Positions 14,575 to 23,519 of a stretch of 30,006 nt of DNA are shown here, one piece after another. The notes beneath the pieces were generated by a model. That model saw only the letters and a program-made list of their open reading frames with translations. It was not told the DNA's origin and ran no database searches. Origin of the DNA: MWEH01 sp035409945 (GTDB lineage: Bacteria > Bacillota > Clostridia > Christensenellales > DTU072). The translations under genes and the position numbers were made by a program. The stretch spans positions 1-30,006 of the forward strand of contig DAONQC010000016.1 in NCBI GenBank assembly GCA_035409945.1, written 5' to 3'. Each line of letters begins with the position of its first letter. The first letter of the stretch is position 1.

Positions 14575-16602
14575 TTATTCTGCCCCTAAAGCCTTCATTA
14601 CAGCATCCTCTAAACTGTTATAAAAGCTTAATTGAAACTTAGCAAACAACTCAGCAGGAACAGTAGGAATATCAACAGCACTACTCATAGGAATAAGGAT
14701 TTTCTTTGCCCCGGCATCAAGGGCAACCTGCATAACAAACGCAAGTTCATCAACCTTATTTATTGTACCCCCAATACTCATAGAACCAAGAACCGCCATT
14801 TGGGGCAAAGCTGGTCTGTTTAATGCACTGCTATAATAAGCAATTAATGTAGCAATCGAAATATCGCTATTTAAACCTACGCCTTGGCAGTCTTGAATAT
14901 GTATTAAATAATCTCTTGAATCCACCATTATAGATTGGCTCACTTGTTTAGCATTTGCTTTAAAATAATTTTGCGCAGTTTTAACTGATTCTTTTGCCTC
15001 TCTAGAGCATGACATTCCTAAAACTTCAAATCTCCCGTTCCCATCAGCATTAGTGGCTTCCAACTTAAATAACCCTTTCATACCATTACTTCCACTGGCA
15101 ACTGTATAAACATGCCCTGGTTTTCCAACACCTTCTGGAATGAGCCGTCCACCTCCCTGTTCTAAAACTGGGACGAATACTTCTTCCATGTCTTCTAATC
15201 TTATGTATGAAAGTTGGACATCATAAAACTCCATGCCCCCAATTTTCTTTAATTGTTCTTTTACTCTCCTTCGACCTTCTGTTGCATATTTTAAAATTTC
15301 TTCAATATCGTCTTCTGAATATTTCCCATCAGGATAAATTATCTTAGTTAAACCTGATACTATTTTTCTGACAGCGATTGTGTCTCTTTGATTCAAACAT
15401 CTACCTAATTTGAAATATTTATCAAATGCATCTGTTTGTGGTACTTTACGCATATCCCTAAAGAACTCAGCTATATAATCAGAGATAAAGCCATAATTGT
15501 CCGTAAAATATTCAGGTCTCATTTTAGGGATTTCCCAACCAGGGATATAACAATGCATACGATCAAAAAAGGCACTATCTATCATAGCTTCAGGAAAAGG
15601 TTCAAACAAATGAGAAGTTTTTAATAATGAATCCACACTTTGATTAATATTTCCCACAAAAACCATTGATGCATTACCCTGAATTGAATCCTTCCCTCTT
15701 GCAAAAGAACCCGATGCCATATAATCTTTCATTATCTGCACACCATCTTTATCTTTAAACGAAATGCCTGCAACTTCATCAAACGCAACACAATCCCATA
15801 TTCCTACTAGTCCCACCTGGCTTCTAGCCATATTGTAAAACAAATTAGCAACGGTAGTATGTCCACCTGAAATTAAAATTGAATTAGGAGATAATTCTTT
15901 GTAAATATGAGACTTGCCTGTCCCTCTTGGACCAAGTTCACAAATATTAACATTGTTTTCAACTAATGGCACAAGCCGAGCTAATAAATGCCACTTAACA
16001 CGATATTCAAACTGCGTCGGTTCCATCCCTGTAGAACGTAATATTAAATCGATCCATTCATCCTTCGTAAAATTATGTCTTGCCTCTATAATTTCGTTTT
16101 TATCAAGATTAGGTATTTGAATAGGCGTAATGTCATTTATAATAAATGGACTTTGTTTTCTATCGTCTTCATTAAATAAATATGATAGATCTACGATACA
16201 CCAAATACCACCCGCTAATAGTTTCTCATATTCTCTTACATATTTGGAATTAACATATATTCCGCTAATACCTAAAAACAAAAAATCCGCTTCAAACTGG
16301 TCTATTCTTTCATTGAGCTTAACACTTACTTTGTCTATTACTGTGTGGCTACCATTTTCCTTAATTTTTGCTTTAATTTTTTCCGCTTCATCGGGACGAA
16401 CGTAATTATCACCTAAAATTCTTTTTACTTGCTCGATGCCTAATTCAATTTCTTGCTCATCATCTGAGGTGCAATAGGTTCCAAGTAAATACTCTAAAAC
16501 ATATGTCGGGACATTGGCACTATTCTTAATCTTTTTTGTAGCGCCTTTGGGAACTACTCTTCCTGAAAAAAACTCAAATACTTTTTTATCTAAATTATCC
16601 AT
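14575..16602 (-). CDS. brxL: BrxL, Lon-like AAA+ protein of BREX
   Basis: The 675-residue protein has an N-terminal domain with VPTYVLEYLLGTYC, a AAA+ ATPase core with Walker A GPRGTGKS (224-231) and a FDEVAG Walker B segment, and a C-terminal Lon-protease-like domain. In that domain S579 (in GLNSDIS) and K616 (in GTINKVDE) fall where Lon has its Ser-Lys dyad, so the site seems kept. BrxL is one of the six standard type 1 BREX proteins and is known as a DNA-associated ring-forming ATPase needed for phage defence. Length is normal. It starts 11 bp after pglZ with an AGGAGA ribosome site, so it belongs to the same transcript. Confidence 0.93.
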   Translation of the reverse strand: MDNLDKKVFEFFSGRVVPKGATKKIKNSANVPTYVLEYLLGTYCTSDDEQEIELGIEQVKRILGDNYVRPDEAEKIKAKIKENGSHTVIDKVSVKLNERIDQFEADFLFLGISGIYVNSKYVREYEKLLAGGIWCIVDLSYLFNEDDRKQSPFIINDITPIQIPNLDKNEIIEARHNFTKDEWIDLILRSTGMEPTQFEYRVKWHLLARLVPLVENNVNICELGPRGTGKSHIYKELSPNSILISGGHTTVANLFYNMARSQVGLVGIWDCVAFDEVAGISFKDKDGVQIMKDYMASGSFARGKDSIQGNASMVFVGNINQSVDSLLKTSHLFEPFPEAMIDSAFFDRMHCYIPGWEIPKMRPEYFTDNYGFISDYIAEFFRDMRKVPQTDAFDKYFKLGRCLNQRDTIAVRKIVSGLTKIIYPDGKYSEDDIEEILKYATEGRRRVKEQLKKIGGMEFYDVQLSYIRLEDMEEVFVPVLEQGGGRLIPEGVGKPGHVYTVASGSNGMKGLFKLEATNADGNGRFEVLGMSCSREAKESVKTAQNYFKANAKQVSQSIMVDSRDYLIHIQDCQGVGLNSDISIATLIAYYSSALNRPALPQMAVLGSMSIGGTINKVDELAFVMQVALDAGAKKILIPMSSAVDIPTVPAELFAKFQLSFYNSLEDAVMKALGAE

Positions 16603-16613
16603 ACTACCATCTC

Positions 16614-19163
16614 CTAAAACAACTTAAACTGAATAAGATCAATTATAAACTGTTCTTTTTCAATATGATCACCATTGTCATTATCTGCGTCCCTTAAAAT
16701 TAAGAAATAGGGCTTATTTCTATCGAATTGAATATTATCTAAAATGAATCTAATTTTTGTAATTCTCGTTCCGGGGTCATCACTTGAAGAATTCGCTACA
16801 AACTTATATTCATTAGAAACCCTATCTCCTTTTTCATCAACGATGAATGTTTCACAGGTAATTGCGTGTTTCTTTTCTTCCACTTTTTCGATTTGTTCAA
16901 ACTCAAGTGTAAAACTTCTATTTGTTATTTTTCTTGTAACGCTTTTGAGTCTAACGCCCACAGGTCGCACTGGATCAACATCAGCTCTTGACCTCAACTC
17001 GCTAACATGAATAACTGGCACAATGGTTTCCTGTAAAGATGGACCTCCATGTATATACTGCACTCCTCCTCCCTGTGTTTTAAATAAATCATAACCTAAT
17101 GGGCTGATTATCTTAAATTGACCGTTAGAAACATTACCAAGTTTAATTTCATTAGTGTACGGAATACTCATGGTTTCGTCATCTGTTATTAAATATCGCT
17201 TTGATGTCTCATTGGCATCCAAACTTACTATACCACTATATTTATCTGATTCATGAATTTTATTTCTTCTATAAATAAAGCCGTGGTCTGCCGTAATGTA
17301 ATAATTTGTAATTTGTAGGGTGTTGTATAGTTTTCTAACTAGAGCCTCCAACTCCGCCACACAAGTTGCTGTAACATCAAAAACCCTTGCTTCATTATAT
17401 TCGCCTGCATTGTCTATTACATTATGATAAATATAGACAAGTGTCTTATCTGAACAATATTTACGCAGTTCTTGACTGCTCATATCATTTATATCATTAT
17501 AAGAAATTGCAGCGTAAGATGGATTTTTAGCCTTTAAGATTGCATCTCTTAGCGCAATACTATTAGTTGGCATCCCATCAACTAATACGTGTTTATTTTC
17601 ATAACTAATATCCTTATGAGGCAATAGGCTAGCCATACCAAACGATGTTATTGATGGCAATGGACTTACCATATATTTGAGTTCCACACTGCCTTTTAAT
17701 ACTTTACTCACTTTAATTTTTTCATACACTTCAGTCCCGATTTCATAACGAAGAGCATCTGATATGATTACAAACAGTTTTTTTGCTGAAATTTTTTGTA
17801 ATTTCATGTAGAAGTCTTTTGACATATCTGAACTGAAAAATTCCCACTTTTTACATTTTAATAATGCCTTACTATACTCGTAGCCTATCACATCCAAGTA
17901 CTTTTCTTGATGTAAAGAATCTATCAACCCTACTAATTTCTCAAACTCTTCTAACGTATCATTTATCAGCCTAAAATATGTAATTACCCTGCGATATTCA
18001 CTATCTATCTTATAGTATCTAGTCACATATCTTTGAATATACTCATCCACAGCTAGGTTTTGCTCAATAGATTTCTCTATATTCCGCAAAAATCTAACTG
18101 AAGAAAGTAACACGCCATACTCATTGATATACTTTTCATACCACATCGAATTTACCCTGTTCATTATGATCCTTTCAAAGTAATCGTATTCTAAACTTCC
18201 GCTGTTAAGACTAGTGGCTATTTTTTTAATAATCTCTATGTCTATGCATTCAAAGGTATCTGCAAATTGGATAGCAGAAATTTCCTTAGGTGCAATAAGG
18301 CCTTTAATGTTTAATTCTAACGACAATTTCCTTTGCAAATCTTCATAACGTTTGTCGGATTTTATTCTATCTACAAAAAATTTAGCATCATTTACTCCCT
18401 TGCTAGTCACTAAATATTGCTCATAGAATGAAGGTATTTTTGCAAACGGATTGGACGAATCTCTTTCTTGACCTATTGTTTGTTCAATAAAATGAGTAAA
18501 TACATACTTTTTGATTAAAGATTTAATATTTAAATCTCCCTCATAGTTATAATTCTCACCTACTAACTCCCAGATACAATTCTCGAACCCGTATTTTTTT
18601 AATTCCTCATATTTTATGTTATTATCCTTTTCAAGAACTAACTCCGTCAGGATTGCTTCTACGGTATTTGATGTAGCTTTAGTAAGTACTGCCATCATTG
18701 CTATTTGGAGTTCTTTCTTCGATGTATTATCACTAACCTGAATATACGTATTTAATTTTTTAGTTCTTGCTTCACTATTAAAAAATTTTATATGTTCCTC
18801 TATTACTTTTCTTAAATCAGTATTAGAGACTCCTAATCTACGCATTGTCAACGCTACAGTATCAGCATAATACTCTTCGCTATACATAAGAATATCTAAT
18901 AACCAATTTTTGGTATCTTCTGGTCTTTCGCTAGGGATGTAAACTAAAAAGCTCGAATTTACTTCATCATGTTCAATTGTTTTCTTAATTTCAAATTCGT
19001 TTTGTTCACAAACAAGTAATTTGAAATCCGTAAAAACATCAGATTCAACATCTTCTCTAAAATTTTGCGGTGCATCATACCAAAATACAATTTTTCTATC
19101 ACTAGCTTTCTTGAAAATTGATTCAATTTCTTTTTTAGCACCTTCATAATCTACGCTTGCCAT
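16614..19163 (-). CDS. pglZ: PglZ, alkaline-phosphatase-superfamily BREX protein
   Basis: The 849-residue protein carries the central PglZ domain: KLFVIISDALRYE with metal-site D469, the PSITSFGMASLLPH segment that holds the expected nucleophile region, and YITADHGF with D626 and H627. These are the metal-binding positions of the alkaline phosphatase superfamily. The N-terminal 400 residues are helical; the last 150 are beta-rich. PglZ is the hallmark of BREX and is needed for both methylation and phage exclusion, though its in-cell reaction is not settled. It starts 9 bp after the pglX 3' piece and ends 11 bp before brxL, so all are cotranscribed. Length is typical. Confidence 0.95.
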   Translation of the reverse strand: MASVDYEGAKKEIESIFKKASDRKIVFWYDAPQNFREDVESDVFTDFKLLVCEQNEFEIKKTIEHDEVNSSFLVYIPSERPEDTKNWLLDILMYSEEYYADTVALTMRRLGVSNTDLRKVIEEHIKFFNSEARTKKLNTYIQVSDNTSKKELQIAMMAVLTKATSNTVEAILTELVLEKDNNIKYEELKKYGFENCIWELVGENYNYEGDLNIKSLIKKYVFTHFIEQTIGQERDSSNPFAKIPSFYEQYLVTSKGVNDAKFFVDRIKSDKRYEDLQRKLSLELNIKGLIAPKEISAIQFADTFECIDIEIIKKIATSLNSGSLEYDYFERIIMNRVNSMWYEKYINEYGVLLSSVRFLRNIEKSIEQNLAVDEYIQRYVTRYYKIDSEYRRVITYFRLINDTLEEFEKLVGLIDSLHQEKYLDVIGYEYSKALLKCKKWEFFSSDMSKDFYMKLQKISAKKLFVIISDALRYEIGTEVYEKIKVSKVLKGSVELKYMVSPLPSITSFGMASLLPHKDISYENKHVLVDGMPTNSIALRDAILKAKNPSYAAISYNDINDMSSQELRKYCSDKTLVYIYHNVIDNAGEYNEARVFDVTATCVAELEALVRKLYNTLQITNYYITADHGFIYRRNKIHESDKYSGIVSLDANETSKRYLITDDETMSIPYTNEIKLGNVSNGQFKIISPLGYDLFKTQGGGVQYIHGGPSLQETIVPVIHVSELRSRADVDPVRPVGVRLKSVTRKITNRSFTLEFEQIEKVEEKKHAITCETFIVDEKGDRVSNEYKFVANSSSDDPGTRITKIRFILDNIQFDRNKPYFLILRDADNDNGDHIEKEQFIIDLIQFKLF

Positions 19164-19172
19164 TATGCCTCC

Positions 19173-20108
19173 CTATCTAATTGGAACTAATAAGTCTTTT
19201 TTAACCCTTGCACCACTATCACTCACAATCTCAATTCCCTGGAATTTTTCGTAATTGGTCTTAACTCCATCATCCAAATCTAAATTTATGTACTTATTTG
19301 CCATATGGTCTAACACTTGACCATATTCAATCATTTCTTTCTGTTTCGCATATAACTCTTTCAGCTGTCTTTCTAGACGTATTTTGTTTTTTTCGTCAGC
19401 TTTTTCTAGCAAAATTTTTATATCTTTTATCTCAGCATTCACTCGTGCAGTTTCATGTAAAAAATATTGAGAATTAATTCTAGCTAATGTATCTTCATTG
19501 TACCGATGCATATATATCAAACACTTAAATCCATCGTTTTTACCACTAGAAAACATCCAGTATATAGGTCTCTTTTGATATGTTTTTATGTGATCTGTAT
19601 AAAAGCTGTCTCTTAAGTATCTATTTAAAACCTCTTCAGATGCTTCATTCATCCTTTTTCCTAGAGCTTCGGCAATAAAATCAATATTTTCTCTGTATGT
19701 ATCATCTCCATAAATAAACTTAATAAGTTTAATTATTCTTTCTGTCAAACCATCTTCCATCCCTAATCGTGAATAAACGGGGATAATCCCATCCTCATCT
19801 GGTTGATATGTAACATATTTCGTTTGTTCCCATTTACCACCAGCATAAGCTAAACCTTCAACATCTAGTGAATACCGACCCATTTCAATTCCTATTAGAT
19901 AGGAAATTAACGATTTGATTTCTCTTTGCAAATCGGCTAACCGAACTGTAACATCTTTGTCTTCCACATCTGGAGTAAGTTCATCCTGCAAACCGTATAT
20001 TTCAATAAATATACGATTTAATTCTTCCTCATTCGCTTTTAACGTATCAAATCTCTTTTTACATTCTTCTTCCCATTTTTTATACTTATCAGATATAAGT
20101 TTTCCCAT
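19173..20108 (-). CDS. C-terminal piece of PglX as a separate gene
   Basis: The 311-residue product matches the far C-terminus of ordinary PglX as I know it: ISDKYKKWEEECKKRF, KANEEELNRIF, YGLQDELTP, EMGRYSLD, DFIAEALGKRMN, KTYQKRPIYWMFSSGKNDGF, then YMHRYNEDTLAR and IDLDDGVKTNYEKFQG-like end (here LDLDDGVKTN). It has its own ATG and AGGAG ribosome site. Together with the 861-residue upstream frame it gives 1172 residues, a normal PglX length. It starts 23 bp after the spare recognition-domain gene. Either PglX works here as a complex of separate chains, or this is one state of a locus that can be rejoined by recombination. Confidence 0.85.
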   Translation of the reverse strand: MGKLISDKYKKWEEECKKRFDTLKANEEELNRIFIEIYGLQDELTPDVEDKDVTVRLADLQREIKSLISYLIGIEMGRYSLDVEGLAYAGGKWEQTKYVTYQPDEDGIIPVYSRLGMEDGLTERIIKLIKFIYGDDTYRENIDFIAEALGKRMNEASEEVLNRYLRDSFYTDHIKTYQKRPIYWMFSSGKNDGFKCLIYMHRYNEDTLARINSQYFLHETARVNAEIKDIKILLEKADEKNKIRLERQLKELYAKQKEMIEYGQVLDHMANKYINLDLDDGVKTNYEKFQGIEIVSDSGARVKKDLLVPIR

Positions 20109-20131
20109 ATCATTTCTCCTATTGCACTCCT

Positions 20132-20881
20132 CTAAATAAGTGGGTGCTCTTTGAAATCTATACTATTTTCAAACGAGTCCCAATCTTTTTTACAAACAAT
20201 AATATTATCTTTAACCAACGCTGATATATCATCTAGCTTTTCATAACTTATAATTAGTGGAAGTTTTTTTATTTGCTCTACTTCGTAATTTAATGTCGCA
20301 CCCATAAATTCCATCATTTTCATAACTACTTTTGAGTTTGTTAATGCTAATATATAGCATAATCCATTATCTTCCAATCCAAAAATACAACAACCCGCAA
20401 TATCAAACAATGTTCCTTCAGGCATATATCTCATAGAAAGCAATCCACTTGAAATTTTAGACCAGCTAATACATTCCTTGAAATATAGTTCTGGTTCTCT
20501 CAATCTGTAGTTATTATTTAAACCTGAATATTTTATATCATAACCATTATTTTCCATATTAATCACATATTCAAGATTTCCAAACCAACGCCTAAACGCC
20601 CCTCCTTTATTGTATATAAACCACTTTTTACCGTATTTATTAATATCTTCATATTTAGCATGATTAAACCCTATCTTATCAACACTAATCTCTTGCCATA
20701 ACCTCAAAAACGCATCCACATTCCCTGGTATTATGCCTTGTCTAGGCTTTGACATTGCCCCAAGTTCTATCCCATTTTTAAATGAGCCAATAATTGCCTT
20801 CGAAGCCCAATATGCAAACAGACTACCAGGTATAATACTAAAAGAGTTTTGGTTAACCTCATATCTTATCATATTCATCAC
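20132..20881 (-). CDS. Second PglX target-recognition module, stand-alone
   Basis: The 249-residue product is a diverged paralog of the last ~235 residues of the upstream PglX frame. Shared marks in order are IPGS, YW, PRQG, GKKWF-YNKGGAFR-W-GN, MENNG, SWSKISSG, AGC-IF, LNYEV and at the end DWDSFE-S-DFKEHPLI. The region between shared marks differs strongly, as expected for modules that read different DNA targets. It has no methyltransferase motifs. The start is GTG at 20881 or the ATG at 20878, 6 or 9 bases after AAGGAGG. It lies between the 5' and 3' pieces of pglX on the same strand and looks like a spare specificity cassette. Confidence 0.85.
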   Translation of the reverse strand: MMNMIRYEVNQNSFSIIPGSLFAYWASKAIIGSFKNGIELGAMSKPRQGIIPGNVDAFLRLWQEISVDKIGFNHAKYEDINKYGKKWFIYNKGGAFRRWFGNLEYVINMENNGYDIKYSGLNNNYRLREPELYFKECISWSKISSGLLSMRYMPEGTLFDIAGCCIFGLEDNGLCYILALTNSKVVMKMMEFMGATLNYEVEQIKKLPLIISYEKLDDISALVKDNIIVCKKDWDSFENSIDFKEHPLI

Positions 20882-20898
20882 ACATATCCTCCTTTGTC

Positions 20899-20918
20899 AG
20901 GAAGATATGTATCTTCCT
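20899..20918. repeat. 9-bp inverted repeat between the PglX recognition modules
   Basis: AGGAAGATA (20899-20907), the central pair TG, and TATCTTCCT (20910-20918). It sits in the 42-bp gap between the end of the first recognition module and the ribosome site of the second. It has no T-run, so it is not a standard terminator. Its form, two arms about a 2-bp centre, resembles a site-specific recombinase core, but no recombinase gene is in the window. Confidence 0.6.
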
Positions 20919-20923
20919 AAACT

Positions 20924-23509
20924 TTATATTAAGGGATGTTTCTTGAAGTCCCAAGACTCCTCAAATGAATCCCACTCACTTTTACTTAATTTAATATTTT
21001 CTTCTACTATATTTCGAACTTTTTCCTCTTCTGCAAAGATTATTGGTATACTGGCTACCTGACCCACCTCATAATTAAGTGTTGGCGCAACTGATTTGAT
21101 TATTTTTAATATTACATTAGTATTTACTGCGCCTAATAAATAAATCAGCCTCTCCCTATCACAAAATATACTACATCCTGCGACATCAAATATATGCCCG
21201 TTTGGTTTGTATCTAAATGAAATTGGACCAGATGAAATTTTAGACCATGTTATTGCCTCCATAAAATAATAATTGGGATTTCTCACTACAGAACCGCTAA
21301 AATTACTTATTTCTCTACCATTATTTTCCCAATTGATTATACAATCATTATTTCCATACCATTTTCTAAATGCTCCTCCTTTATTGTAGGGGAACCATTT
21401 TTTACCCGTGTACATTGCTTGAATAGAATCTGTAGCGGTAAAAAACAGCTTATTTATTTCCACTTCAAACCATTGTCTTACAAATCTATCATTTTTACCA
21501 GTTGCTAGTCCTTGTTTAGGAGAAGCTATCTCGCCAAGTTTTATTCCCTTTCTAAACACTTCTATCATTGCGTCACTTAGCCAGTAAACAATAAGTGTGC
21601 CAGGTATGGAATAAAAAGTTTCATTATCTATCAGGAAGCATACCCCCCCCCCCGATGAACTGTGGATTAAGTTATCCACAAAGTCTTGTTCTTTGTTCTT
21701 ACTATCAACAAGACGAAAATATACACCGTTACCACCTATGTTTGTATTACGAATTACAAACGCTGTAGTTTGGACGACGGCATCAAACGCACCCATGCCT
21801 AAATGAACCATATTAATAATTGATTTATTTTTGATTATTTTTTTACGTAAGTTCTCAAAACTAACAAGAAACATCCAAGAGTCTGGGTTGACCATTGCTA
21901 TATAACCATTCTGTTTGACATACGGAGCTTCCATAAACATACTAAACATATCCGTTTTACTTTCAGGATAATGTATTTGTAAGTATTTTTTCGGATTGTT
22001 TTCCAATTTAGAAGTTCCTAAATACGGTGGATTGGTTATCATAACGTCGTACTTATAAGACATCACTCTCGCTTGAGCTAATAAATGTTCAAGGCAGGTC
22101 ACACCATCATTAAGAAATTGATGGTTGAACATGTTCGGCACTGCTTGCTCTCTAATTCGCCTTATGGATTTAGCTATCGATTCAAAATCTTTCTCTTCTA
22201 CCTTTAACAATGCTCCTATTGTCTTAGCATAACGGAAAGTCTCTACTAACCATTTAACATCTTTTATCTCATCTTTAGACAAAAGTTTTAAATCGGCGAG
22301 CTGTTGCTCATATTTATTTGGAAGAAACGCTCGCGCATCCCATATCTCGTAGACGTTTGGTTTTATGTAATATTCTGCATCAAAAAATTTAGAGTTTAAA
22401 CTCCTGGCTTTCATTACTAATGAAAACATAGCCAATTGAGCTGCCCGTTTGTCTATTTCTAATCCAAATAAATTGTTTTTTAAAATTAACGTTGGAATTT
22501 CACGCGCTTGATATCCCTTCTCTTCATACATTTTATATAACAGATCAAATACATATACTAAAATATGACCACTACCACAGCAAGGTTCTAGAACGCGAAT
22601 GTTTTCTGGGTTGACATTTGTATATTTAATCGCCTTGATTTTTTTTTGAACATCTACTGGTTGTCTCGCATCATCAACATAATATTTCATTTCAGATTTA
22701 AGGCTAGATTGAGGATAACTTTCTAACCATATACGACCAACAGAGTTTTCTGCCATATACCGTACAATCCAGTCTGTAGTAAAAACCTGTGTAAGCGTTG
22801 GAATTAAATCTTTCGTTACCGTCTTCGCTGTCCTAAATTCCTGTCTATCATCAGCTACATAAAACTGATATAACCATCCGATAACTTCTACATCGTTTTT
22901 AAAAACATCTTCACCAAGTTCAAGGAGTTTTGTTATAACCGTCTCGCCTCTCAATAAGGTTTGTGGGAGTAATAATTCAAGATATCCTTGTTCTGAAGAA
23001 AACAGCATAGGTAAAATATTATTTAATGCTACACATTGTCTAAATAGTACATGTCTATAAGCTTCATCAATTTTGCCTTGCGACATTAATGATGAAACCA
23101 TATTAAAGTTAATTTTTAAATCGTCCTTAACAAAGTTGAGATGTTGCATAATTTCTGGCTCAACTCCACCGCTTTTATTGGAAAGTACTCTAAAGCCATG
23201 AGGGAGATAATTATGGACTTCCATAAACCTTAGCGCGATTATTCTATTAAACCAAGTGTAGGCAAATTCCTCAATAACTTGTTTATATCCATCCCTTTTT
23301 ATAAGTCCTATGATATTATCACGTTTGTTTTTTAAATCTTTGGGATAGGAGTTTATATCTCCATCGATGACAGTATAGTCGCCCACTATTCTTGCTTCTT
23401 TTATATCTGTTTTTGAGTTAATGCCTAATGTCTTTAAGGAAACCTCTATCTGTTTTTCAAGATTTGTCTTCGCCCACATAGCATAACTTTGAAGTGCTTT
23501 TTTATCCAT
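20924..23509 (-). CDS. pglX: PglX 5' piece: adenine-specific DNA methyltransferase plus first recognition module
   Basis: The 861-residue protein has the BREX methyltransferase layout: N-terminal helical domain with IALRFMEV, SAM-binding motif I EPCCGSGH (308-315), catalytic NPPY (493-496) and, after a glycine hinge, a target-recognition region (about 627-861) ending in FKKHPLI. PglX methylates an adenine in a short host motif, marking self DNA in BREX. Usual PglX is about 1150 to 1250 residues; this frame stops exactly before the C-terminal region, which is coded separately 800 bp downstream. Codons 619-623 lie in an 11-G tract. Ten bp separate it from brxC, with AGAGGG as ribosome site. As written, the frame is open through the tract (state on). 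Confidence 0.92.
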   Translation of the reverse strand: MDKKALQSYAMWAKTNLEKQIEVSLKTLGINSKTDIKEARIVGDYTVIDGDINSYPKDLKNKRDNIIGLIKRDGYKQVIEEFAYTWFNRIIALRFMEVHNYLPHGFRVLSNKSGGVEPEIMQHLNFVKDDLKINFNMVSSLMSQGKIDEAYRHVLFRQCVALNNILPMLFSSEQGYLELLLPQTLLRGETVITKLLELGEDVFKNDVEVIGWLYQFYVADDRQEFRTAKTVTKDLIPTLTQVFTTDWIVRYMAENSVGRIWLESYPQSSLKSEMKYYVDDARQPVDVQKKIKAIKYTNVNPENIRVLEPCCGSGHILVYVFDLLYKMYEEKGYQAREIPTLILKNNLFGLEIDKRAAQLAMFSLVMKARSLNSKFFDAEYYIKPNVYEIWDARAFLPNKYEQQLADLKLLSKDEIKDVKWLVETFRYAKTIGALLKVEEKDFESIAKSIRRIREQAVPNMFNHQFLNDGVTCLEHLLAQARVMSYKYDVMITNPPYLGTSKLENNPKKYLQIHYPESKTDMFSMFMEAPYVKQNGYIAMVNPDSWMFLVSFENLRKKIIKNKSIINMVHLGMGAFDAVVQTTAFVIRNTNIGGNGVYFRLVDSKNKEQDFVDNLIHSSSGGGVCFLIDNETFYSIPGTLIVYWLSDAMIEVFRKGIKLGEIASPKQGLATGKNDRFVRQWFEVEINKLFFTATDSIQAMYTGKKWFPYNKGGAFRKWYGNNDCIINWENNGREISNFSGSVVRNPNYYFMEAITWSKISSGPISFRYKPNGHIFDVAGCSIFCDRERLIYLLGAVNTNVILKIIKSVAPTLNYEVGQVASIPIIFAEEEKVRNIVEENIKLSKSEWDSFEESWDFKKHPLI
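21643..21653 (-). repeat. Poly-G tract (11 G) in pglX, contingency locus
   Basis: Eleven C on the plus strand are 11 G in the pglX message, coding SGGG. With 10 G the frame reads GGG-TAT-GCT-TCC-TGA; with 12 G it stops at TAA six codons after the tract. Both slips therefore end the protein at once, before the recognition module. Confidence 0.9.
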
Positions 23510-23519
23510 AATAACCCTC

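Noticed and set aside
19173..20881. The 249-aa and 311-aa genes as a separate unrelated methyltransferase or as simple pseudogene debris
   Set aside because: Neither has SAM or NPPY motifs; one matches the recognition module of the upstream frame and the other the PglX C-terminus, and both have intact frames and strong ribosome sites.
21643..21653. Poly-C run as a plain sequencing artefact
   Set aside because: It cannot be excluded from one sequence, but the reading frame is intact through it and its position matches known pglX phase variation, so it is reported as a finding.
19173..23509. Invertase-driven pglX switching as reported for some BREX loci
   Set aside because: The modules are in the same orientation and there is no recombinase gene in the window; only the G tract and a small dyad support switching.
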